Origin: Candidatus Woesearchaeota archaeon
GTDB taxonomy: Archaea > Nanobdellota > Nanobdellia > Woesearchaeales > UBA10200
Length of the DNA: 6,772 nucleotides
Assembly: GCA_018302185.1 (NCBI GenBank)
Contig: JAGVZX010000070.1
Location: forward strand, 1-6,772
Reading direction: 5' to 3'
The notes under the pieces: model-generated
Database searches by the model: none
Told to the model about the DNA's origin: nothing
Seen by the model: the letters and a program-made list of their open reading frames with translations, nothing else
Translations under genes and position numbers: made by a program
In this document: in pieces, positions 1 to 5,195 of the stretch
Layout: each line of letters opens with the position of its first letter
Position numbering within the stretch: position 1 is the stretch's first letter

Positions 1-1140
1 CCTCTCTATGATGAGCACGTAAAGCTTCATGGGCAGATTGTCGAGTTTGGCGGCTGGCTTATGCCAGTGCAGTACACGAATGTGATTGATGAGCACACTA
101 CAATAAGGACAAAAGTAGGATTGTTTGATACTTGCCATATGGGTGAGTTTTTTGTTTCTGGCAGAGATGCGTTTAGATTGATTCAGCTCATAGGCACAAA
201 TGATATTGCGAGATTAGAAGACGGCAAATCAATGTACCATATCTGGTGTTATGAAAATGGCACAACTATAGATGACAGTTTTGTGTATAAGTTTAAAGAT
301 AATAATTACCTGATCGTTGTCAACGCTTCCACGATACAAAAGGATTTTGACTGGCTCAAATTCCAGGCAACAAAGAATGATCTGGCAGTTGAATTGGTGG
401 ATGCAAGCGATGATACAGCAAAGATAGACATACAGGGTCCATTTGCAGAAAAGACACTTCAAAAACTTACAAAGCTTGATCTGGCTTCTTTGAAGAGATT
501 TTATTTCTCAAGTACAAAGTTAGTTACTTCAACTAAAGAGGAGATAGATTGCATCATATCAAGGTCTGGATACACAGGAGAAGATGGCTTTGAACTTTAT
601 TTTGCAGCAGAGAAAGCGCCTTTAGTCTGGAACCTATTATTAGCTGCAGGCAAGGAATTTGAGATCAAGCCTTGCGGCCTTGGCGCCCGTGACACATTAA
701 GATTGGAAGCATGCTACAGCTTATACGGCCATGAGATAGATGAGAGCATCACACCTGTCGAAGGTGGATTAGGCTGGGCAGTCAAGGAGAATAAGGAATG
801 CAAGGATGATAAAGGAAATAAGATAGATTTTGTCGGCAAACAAATATTATCTGACCAGAAAAAGAATGGCCCAAAACGGATAATTGCTGCGCTTGAGATG
901 ATAGATAAGAGTGTGCCTAGAAATTCTTATGAAATCTTCGACGAGGATAAGACTAAGAAAATCGGTTATGTAACTTCTGGAACATTCTGCCCAACATTAA
1001 AGAGAAGCGTTGCGATGGGTTTAGTTGATTTTTCATATTCCAAGATAGACACAGTTGTTACGGTCAAGATCAGGGATAACTTCTTTTGCGCAAAAGTCGT
1101 AAAACGCCCATTCTATGAGTTTAGGGGTGGGAAGAAGTAA
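1..1140 (+). CDS. gcvT: Glycine cleavage system T-protein (aminomethyltransferase), 5'-truncated
   Basis: T-protein transfers the methylene carbon from aminomethyl-lipoyl H-protein to tetrahydrofolate, giving 5,10-methylene-THF and ammonia in the cytoplasm. The frame is open from base 1, and its first residues (PLYDEHVKLHGQIVEFGGW, then MPVQY) match the conserved GcvT N-terminus. The ATG at 61 is therefore internal, and only about 5-8 codons are missing. In window-frame numbering, VVNAS is followed by KDF with the candidate catalytic Asp at 115 (the family's folate-activating Asp). GYTGEDGFE lies at 190-198, and CGLGARDTLRLEA, GHEIDE and TPVEGGLGW follow. The last third fits the C-terminal barrel domain and ends in a normal tail (KRPFYEF). 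The 379 visible codons are slightly above the usual ~365. The gene is followed by a T-rich stretch and a new promoter, so it probably ends its own transcription unit. The identification is firm. Confidence 0.96.
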   Translation, partial: PLYDEHVKLHGQIVEFGGWLMPVQYTNVIDEHTTIRTKVGLFDTCHMGEFFVSGRDAFRLIQLIGTNDIARLEDGKSMYHIWCYENGTTIDDSFVYKFKDNNYLIVVNASTIQKDFDWLKFQATKNDLAVELVDASDDTAKIDIQGPFAEKTLQKLTKLDLASLKRFYFSSTKLVTSTKEEIDCIISRSGYTGEDGFELYFAAEKAPLVWNLLLAAGKEFEIKPCGLGARDTLRLEACYSLYGHEIDESITPVEGGLGWAVKENKECKDDKGNKIDFVGKQILSDQKKNGPKRIIAALEMIDKSVPRNSYEIFDEDKTKKIGYVTSGTFCPTLKRSVAMGLVDFSYSKIDTVVTVKIRDNFFCAKVVKRPFYEFRGGKK

Positions 1141-1164
1141 TAGTTTCTTTGTAATAAAAACAAG

Positions 1165-1180
1165 TATTCTTTATTTTTAT
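1165..1180 (+). terminator. Probable T-rich archaeal terminator after gcvT
   Basis: A T-rich run (TATTCTTTATTTTTAT) begins about 25 bases after the gcvT stop codon, with no strong hairpin before it. Archaeal RNA polymerase typically terminates at such U-rich stretches. A TATA-like box follows within 10 bases, which fits a boundary between transcription units. The call rests only on composition and position. Confidence 0.4.
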
Positions 1181-1187
1181 CATCACC

Positions 1188-1197
1188 TTTAAAAACA
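1188..1197 (+). promoter_or_regulatory. TATA-like box (TTTAAAAACA) for the gene at 1263
   Basis: TTTAAAAACA lies in an intergenic region about 70 bases upstream of the next start codon. A start site about 25 bases downstream would give a 5' leader of roughly 40-50 nt, enough to include the GAGGTGG ribosome binding site. The motif resembles the TTTAAAAATA box upstream of the gene at 1848, which strengthens both calls. Confidence 0.5.
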
Positions 1198-1246
1198 CCT
1201 ACTTAAATCTTAGGATAAATTAACAAATTTTTAACAAGAAGTAAAT

Positions 1247-1253
1247 GAGGTGG
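1247..1253 (+). promoter_or_regulatory. Ribosome binding site (GAGGTGG)
   Basis: GAGGTGG is close to the complement of the archaeal 16S rRNA 3' end and sits about 9 bases before the ATG at 1263. It supports that start codon for the unknown gene. Confidence 0.6.
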
Positions 1254-1262
1254 ACATAGAAA

Positions 1263-1793
1263 ATGACCCAAGGAGTAGAAGAAAAATTAGATGGAACAAA
1301 GATACCTGTTGCACCAGAAGAACATAGGAAAGAAGTGACAGCAAGCCAGATGCTGGATGAGATTGCAACTAATACAGAATATTTATCGAAATTGCTTGAT
1401 AATAATTTGGCATACGCTCTTAAGATAACAATATCTGACGAAGAAACAGGAAAGCCAAAACGATTTATAGCTGCGGGTGAAGGCACACAAACAGAAGTCA
1501 AATGGTACAGAATCAGATATGAATTTATTGAAATAATTTCTGATGGAACTACAGCTCAGAAACCTGCAGTAAGATATTCTTCAAGCTGGGAACATGCTGA
1601 CCCATGGTTGGCACTAGTCGGAATGGAATCTAAAGATGATTTTACCGGAAAAAGAGGAAAAGAAACAGTTAAGCCTGGCCAAATGTTGGCTGAGATGATA
1701 ATTGAAGATCCCAGATATACCCAAATAAGGACAAATCCAACCCCTGTAATTTTGGCTAATAAAGTAGTAATAAATGATTATAGCAGTAGTTAA
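1263..1793 (+). CDS. Hypothetical protein, 176 aa, function unknown
   Basis: I do not recognise this protein. The start is supported by GAGGTGG upstream and by its own TATA-like box. There is no signal peptide, transmembrane segment or cysteine motif, so it is probably a soluble cytoplasmic protein. An acidic, polar N-terminus (1-25) precedes a predicted helix (about 27-46, QMLDEIATNTEYLSKLL). Probable beta strands follow (ALKITIS at 52-58, KRFIAAGEG at 66-74, and KWYRIRYEFIEII at about 80-92), then a YSSSW motif at 105-109, and a C-terminal part ending in VILANKVVINDYSSS. The helix, strand, Tyr-rich strand, YSSS order recurs loosely in the next gene (1848-2477), which suggests an old duplication. 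Its position between gcvT and the other gcv genes may be chance, because it appears to have its own promoter and terminator. Confidence 0.8.
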   Translation: MTQGVEEKLDGTKIPVAPEEHRKEVTASQMLDEIATNTEYLSKLLDNNLAYALKITISDEETGKPKRFIAAGEGTQTEVKWYRIRYEFIEIISDGTTAQKPAVRYSSSWEHADPWLALVGMESKDDFTGKRGKETVKPGQMLAEMIIEDPRYTQIRTNPTPVILANKVVINDYSSS

Positions 1794-1802
1794 AATTTGA
1801 TA

Positions 1803-1809
1803 TTTTTTT
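1803..1809 (+). terminator. Poly-T terminator (T7) after the gene at 1263
   Basis: Seven consecutive T residues begin nine bases after the TAA stop of the preceding gene, with no clear stem before them. A U-run of this length is a typical intrinsic termination signal in archaea. The next gene's TATA-like box starts nine bases further on, so this short gap seems to hold both a terminator and a promoter. Confidence 0.5.
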
Positions 1810-1817
1810 CAGTTAAC

Positions 1818-1827
1818 TTTAAAAATA
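1818..1827 (+). promoter_or_regulatory. TATA box (TTTAAAAATA) giving a probable leaderless transcript
   Basis: TTTAAAAATA is centred about 26 bases upstream of the ATG at 1848. In archaea transcription starts about 25 bases downstream of the TATA centre, so the mRNA would begin at or next to the start codon. The 20 bases between box and ATG contain no Shine-Dalgarno-like sequence, which agrees with leaderless translation. Confidence 0.6.
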
Positions 1828-1847
1828 ACCTGTGAAATTCTCTCAAT

Positions 1848-2477
1848 ATGAACGATGACCTTGATGCAATATTAGAAGACGGTGCAGGATTAGATCAGCC
1901 TAAGCTTGAAGAAATAGGATTTTCTTCAGCAGATATAGGATTGTCTGTTGGTAATGGAAAAGATATCCTGACGAGACCATCTTCAAAAGAAAGTGCAATA
2001 TCTCTTAAGGAATTTCTGCAGGAGATCTATTCCAAGTTAGACAGCTATATGGCAGAAAGTGCAGACAGGGAATTCAGGATAATCATTAAATTTGAAAACA
2101 CTGCTAAAAGGTTAGTGACAGAAGGCAATCCTCCTGTTTCAGGAAGCTATGAACTGCATGAGATAACATATAAGGAGATTGAGGATCCTAAACCTTTGCC
2201 TGAAGAAGATGCTGCTGATAAGACAGGAGCTAAAAAGAAGATCATTACTGTAAAAGAAGAGAAGTTAGCATATTCCTCCTCGTCAGACACTCTGCCGCGA
2301 GCTATTAGTGGCTTAACGCCAGATCCTGATGGCAGAGGAGTATTAACCGCTGCGGTAAAAAGGCAGCTACAGGATGACAAAAGGCTTTATCAGCAAACTT
2401 ATACTCTTAGAGATAACACAGGCAGATCGAGTGAGACTTATTACAGGCAACCTCCCAAAAAACCATCAAAAATATAA
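1848..2477 (+). CDS. Hypothetical protein, 209 aa, possible diverged paralogue of its upstream neighbour
   Basis: I do not recognise this protein. The ATG has no ribosome binding site but lies the right distance below a TATA box for a leaderless message. There is no signal peptide or membrane segment. The first ~45 residues are acidic and glycine-rich and probably flexible. A helix (52-70, SLKEFLQEIYSKLDSYMAE) leads into strands (EFRIIIKFE at 75-83, KRLVTEG at 87-93, YELHEITYKEIED at 101-113). A Lys/Glu/Ala-rich linker (114-138) precedes LAYSSSS (140-146), and the protein ends in a basic, proline-containing tail (QPPKKPSKI). The order of helix, strands and YSSS parallels the 176-aa protein just upstream, but identity is low, so homology is an inference. 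The stop codon overlaps the next promoter-like ATATAAATA. Confidence 0.8.
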   Translation: MNDDLDAILEDGAGLDQPKLEEIGFSSADIGLSVGNGKDILTRPSSKESAISLKEFLQEIYSKLDSYMAESADREFRIIIKFENTAKRLVTEGNPPVSGSYELHEITYKEIEDPKPLPEEDAADKTGAKKKIITVKEEKLAYSSSSDTLPRAISGLTPDPDGRGVLTAAVKRQLQDDKRLYQQTYTLRDNTGRSSETYYRQPPKKPSKI

Positions 2478-2480
2478 ATA
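2472..2480 (+). promoter_or_regulatory. TATA-like box (ATATAAATA) for the aminotransferase gene
   Basis: ATATAAATA overlaps the TAA stop of the preceding gene and stands about 80 bases before the aminotransferase ATG at 2555. It would give a leader of about 50-55 nt that includes the ribosome binding site. A second AT-rich candidate, GATTATAATTG, lies around 2498-2508. This is likely the promoter of the aminotransferase-gcvH-TPR-gcvPA-gcvPB cluster. Confidence 0.45.
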
Positions 2481-2536
2481 GAATCTGATTTCTGGTTGAT
2501 TATAATTGTTGTAAAAAGAGGAGTTGTGAAAAAGCA

Positions 2537-2544
2537 AGAGGGGT
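2537..2544 (+). promoter_or_regulatory. Ribosome binding site that decides the aminotransferase start
   Basis: The purine-rich AGAGGGGTG region ends 10 bases before the ATG at 2555. An in-frame GTG at 2543 lies inside this site, so it is more likely part of the ribosome binding site than the start codon. Confidence 0.5.
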
Positions 2545-2554
2545 GTTTGATAAC

Positions 2555-3745
2555 ATGAAAGAACCTTTACCGAATCCTAACGTATATCTATTTGCGCCAG
2601 GACCGCATGCTGGTGAGAAAAGTTACCTAGATGTTCTGTCACAGGCGATCCTTGGCCATAGAGATCCTGTTTTTGTTGAAACATTGAAAAATTTAGGTGC
2701 AGGATTGACTGAGTTATTAGAAATAGAAGGCTATGCAAAGCCATTTATCACAACAGGGCATGCAACAGACCAATTTTCTAATGTCGCACAATTAGTAAGG
2801 CAAGAAACAGATGATACTGGAGCACATAGATATGTCGGAAATATAGTTTTAGTTAATAGTGATGTATTCAGCAAAAAGGCAATGACTGAGTTAAGAAAAG
2901 CAGGTGTTAAGGTTAATGCAATAGATGTCGCACCTGGTAAAGTGGTTGATCTAGAGCAGCTTGCTACAGCTGTTGCTACTTATAAACCAGATGTTGTATT
3001 TGTTACGAGCAGCTGCACAACTTCTGGAAGCTATCAATTAGTCCAGGGTGAGAGATTAAGGCAAGCGATAGGTATAGAGCCACTTTTAGTCGTTGATGAA
3101 GTTAGCCTTATGGCAGGAGCACATATACCAAGAGAAGAATTAGGGATTGACTTTGGTTTTGCAGGTTCTCAGAAAGCATGGATGTTGCCTCCAGGAATAG
3201 TTGTGGCATATGCAACTCCAAGAGCATTAGAAAGAGCAAAGGGTGCAAGAGTTGCTGGCATACATAATTTAGCTGAAATTGCTGAAAAATTTGAAGAAGG
3301 TAAACCCTCTGCTACTGATAACACTAGCTTGATAAGGGCATTAGAAAGGCGTGTCTATGATATGATACAAGCAGGCGGCGCAGCAGCATTAAATGACCGA
3401 AATGTACAATTAAATGTTTACTATACTGATTTCTTAGGCAGGTTAGCTGAATATGGGATTACATCTTTTCCTAACAGAGAAGAAGCTTCTCCTACAGTCG
3501 GCTGCTTTACTTATCAATTAGCCAGAACAGATATGAAGAGAGTCGCAGAGGATATGAAAACTGATGAGAGTTTAGTTCATGGATATAAGGGTGTAAAGAT
3601 AGATACAGGATATAAAGATGTGAATGAATATGTTAAGTCTCAAGGGCTTGGCACAGTAAGAATCCCAATATTTGGACAAGACCCAGAAATATTTATGAGG
3701 ATTTTAGATAGGATGGAAACTTTAATAAAAAGATATACTGTCTAA
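2555..3745 (+). CDS. Class V PLP-dependent aminotransferase, alanine/serine-glyoxylate type
   Basis: Members of this fold-type I family (AGXT, serine-pyruvate/serine-glyoxylate aminotransferases) move an amino group between alanine or serine and glyoxylate or pyruvate using PLP. The ATG at 2555 gives 396 aa, normal for the family; a GTG at 2543 would add four residues. Visible marks are FAPGPH and GHRDPVFVE near the N-terminus, VVDEVS with the PLP-ring Asp at 181, and GSQKAWMLPPG with the Schiff-base Lys at 207. The D-K spacing equals that of human AGT (Asp183, Lys209). NTSLIRALE and SPTVGCF follow. The usual SGT(G)-type phosphate-binding turn appears as TTGHATDQFSN, and the usual HxE(T/S)STG segment as TSSCTTSG, so the substrate cannot be assigned. 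Placement just before gcvH suggests a role in glycine/glyoxylate or serine metabolism, which is inferred from context. The protein is cytoplasmic and probably co-transcribed with gcvH. Confidence 0.88.
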   Translation: MKEPLPNPNVYLFAPGPHAGEKSYLDVLSQAILGHRDPVFVETLKNLGAGLTELLEIEGYAKPFITTGHATDQFSNVAQLVRQETDDTGAHRYVGNIVLVNSDVFSKKAMTELRKAGVKVNAIDVAPGKVVDLEQLATAVATYKPDVVFVTSSCTTSGSYQLVQGERLRQAIGIEPLLVVDEVSLMAGAHIPREELGIDFGFAGSQKAWMLPPGIVVAYATPRALERAKGARVAGIHNLAEIAEKFEEGKPSATDNTSLIRALERRVYDMIQAGGAAALNDRNVQLNVYYTDFLGRLAEYGITSFPNREEASPTVGCFTYQLARTDMKRVAEDMKTDESLVHGYKGVKIDTGYKDVNEYVKSQGLGTVRIPIFGQDPEIFMRILDRMETLIKRYTV

Positions 3746-3770
3746 AATCTATTCAATTTAATAAAAAACT

Positions 3771-3777
3771 AAGGTGA
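3771..3777 (+). promoter_or_regulatory. Ribosome binding site (AAGGTGA) of gcvH
   Basis: AAGGTGA ends four bases before the gcvH ATG at 3782 and is a good archaeal Shine-Dalgarno sequence. The same AAGGTGA occurs before the TPR gene, so the two genes share a translation signal. Confidence 0.7.
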
Positions 3778-3781
3778 TAAA

Positions 3782-4183
3782 ATGGATAATCCAAGCGACA
3801 GGAAATACACAAAAGAGCATGAATGGGTAAAAGTTGAAGGGAATACTGCAACTGTTGGAATAACCTTCCATGCGCAGGAGCTTTTGACAGACATTGTTTT
3901 TGTTGAGCTTCCAAAAGCAGGAAAAAAAGTTGAGCAGTTTAAGCAGCTAGCAGTTGTTGAGAGTGTTAAGAGTGTTTCAGATGTGTTCTCTCCAGTTTCA
4001 GGAGAAGTAACTGCTGCAAATAGTGAACTGACTTCAAATCCAGAACTGATTAATAAAGACCCTTACAATGCAGGATGGATCGCAAAATTGAAGATAGAAG
4101 ATAATGCAAAACTAGATGCTGAGTTAAATAATCTTATGACAGCAGAGCAGTATGAGGAATATCTGAAGACAGCTGCGCATTGA
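3782..4183 (+). CDS. gcvH: Glycine cleavage system H-protein (lipoyl carrier)
   Basis: H-protein carries the aminomethyl group on a lipoyl-lysine arm as it moves between the P-, T- and L-proteins. The 133-aa length and architecture are typical. The N-terminal YTKEHEWVK (9-17) is the family signature, VGIT and DIVFVELPKAGK (37-48) follow, and the lipoylation site VVESVKSVSDV has its modified Lys at 63, flanked as expected by ESVK-S. SPVSGEV and the conserved NPELINKDPYNAGWIAK complete the fold. A short helical tail (TAEQYEEYL) ends the protein. It starts 36 bases after the aminotransferase stop with a strong AAGGTGA site and is followed by the TPR gene 19 bases after its stop, so co-transcription is likely. 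Nothing essential is missing. Lipoylation needs an enzyme encoded elsewhere. Confidence 0.97.
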   Translation: MDNPSDRKYTKEHEWVKVEGNTATVGITFHAQELLTDIVFVELPKAGKKVEQFKQLAVVESVKSVSDVFSPVSGEVTAANSELTSNPELINKDPYNAGWIAKLKIEDNAKLDAELNNLMTAEQYEEYLKTAAH

Positions 4184-4190
4184 AAATAAA

Positions 4191-4197
4191 AAGGTGA
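4191..4197 (+). promoter_or_regulatory. Ribosome binding site (AAGGTGA) that decides the TPR gene start
   Basis: AAGGTGA lies five bases before the ATG at 4203. An in-frame GTG at 4194 is embedded in this site, so the ATG is the better start. The motif is the same as the one before gcvH. Confidence 0.6.
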
Positions 4198-4202
4198 GAA
4201 AG

Positions 4203-5180
4203 ATGACAACCGTAACTTTAGATACATTACTTGAAACATTTTCAGGCAGTGATGCGCCTATAGAGGAAAGGATAGCTGAATTTGTTGACAGCGTGGTATC
4301 ACAGGCATCTTGGACCTATGGAGAATTGGCAAGAGGAAAGACAGACAAAAGAAATATAAAATATGAAGAGCTAGATGCAGCAGGAAAAGCAGCACTCTCA
4401 GAATCAAGATATGAAGAGGCAGTTGCATTATTTTCAGCAGGAGCAGGAATTAATCCTAACTCAGCAGATGCATACCATAATCTAGGCGTTGCGTGGCTTA
4501 AGGTTGCTGAAGATAAGCTTTTTGAAGAAAAATTATTGGAACAGCATGCATTATCCGCACCAGGTCCAGGAAGCAAAACTTTCTTAAATTTTGCAAGAGA
4601 TGCTCTTGTCATTGCATACAATCGCTCAAAAACAGTCCCTATAAGTGATGGAGACAGGCAAAAATATTTAGGAAGCTTATTTGAGGCATATAACTTATTA
4701 GGAGATTATGATTCGATATTGTTGGAAGCAGTGCGCTTGAAGGCAGAGGAGATAGATGCTCCTGAAACATTGCATCTAATAGGCCTTGCCTATGGTTATG
4801 CAAGAGAAGACTGGAAAAATGCAGAGAAGTATTTTATTCTTGCAAAAAACAGGTCTGCTGCAGAGAATGATGGAAAGCCTGATCCAGTTTATCTATTGAG
4901 ATTAGTAGAGGCTTATGCTGAAAGCGGGCAGAATGCAAACGCTAGCCTACAGCTGCAAATACTTAATGCAGAGTTAGACAGATTGCAATACGATTCTACA
5001 GAGATGAAACTTTTGTCTTATTCTGTAGCTTTAAGTGTAATTCAATCTGCGTTAGAAGAAGGCATGGCACATGGTTCATATACAAGCCTACAAGAAAACA
5101 CAGAATTTAATGCACTTAAGAGAAGGATAGATAAAGAACTAGAAAAAGACTCAAGAAAACCAGCTAGGCGTGGAATCTGA
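4203..5180 (+). CDS. TPR-repeat protein of unknown role inside the gcv cluster
   Basis: This is a soluble, all-helical protein of 325 aa from the preferred ATG. A TPR-like unit covers about 57-90 (AAGKAALSESRYEEAVALFS, then INPNSADAYHNLGVAWLK running to 100). Another lies at about 186-220 (APETLHLIGLAYGYA, then DWKNAEKYFILAK). Helical pairs between and after these (about 127-182 and 227-262) look like degenerate repeats. There is no signal peptide or membrane helix. The C-terminus is Lys/Arg-rich (KELEKDSRKPARRGI). TPRs usually bind peptides or other proteins, so a scaffold or assembly role is possible, but no catalytic motif or specific family was recognised. It lies 19 bases after gcvH and 15 bases before gcvPA, so it is probably translated from the same transcript as the GCS subunits. 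A functional link to GCS is inferred from position only. Confidence 0.85.
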   Translation: MTTVTLDTLLETFSGSDAPIEERIAEFVDSVVSQASWTYGELARGKTDKRNIKYEELDAAGKAALSESRYEEAVALFSAGAGINPNSADAYHNLGVAWLKVAEDKLFEEKLLEQHALSAPGPGSKTFLNFARDALVIAYNRSKTVPISDGDRQKYLGSLFEAYNLLGDYDSILLEAVRLKAEEIDAPETLHLIGLAYGYAREDWKNAEKYFILAKNRSAAENDGKPDPVYLLRLVEAYAESGQNANASLQLQILNAELDRLQYDSTEMKLLSYSVALSVIQSALEEGMAHGSYTSLQENTEFNALKRRIDKELEKDSRKPARRGI

Positions 5181-5195
5181 CGACTAAAACTTAAA

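Noticed and set aside
61..63. ATG at 61 as the gcvT start
   Set aside because: The frame is open to base 1, and the upstream residues (YDEHVKLHG, VEFGGW) match the conserved GcvT N-terminus, so the gene is truncated by the window edge.
1141..1262. Glycine riboswitch or small RNA in the gap after gcvT
   Set aside because: The gap is short and AT-rich and shows no convincing paired stems or conserved glycine-aptamer core. A TATA-like box and ribosome binding site explain most of it.
2543..2545. GTG at 2543 as the aminotransferase start
   Set aside because: It falls inside the purine-rich GAGGGGTG ribosome binding site, and the ATG at 2555 is well spaced from that site. It cannot be fully excluded.
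3746..3781. Separate gcvH promoter (ATTTAATAAAAAA around 3756-3768)
   Set aside because: The AT-rich run lies too close to the ribosome binding site and ATG for a standard archaeal promoter with a leader, and the 36-base gap fits co-transcription. It remains possible but unsupported.
4194..4196. GTG at 4194 as the TPR gene start
   Set aside because: It is part of the AAGGTGA ribosome binding site; the ATG at 4203 is the natural start.
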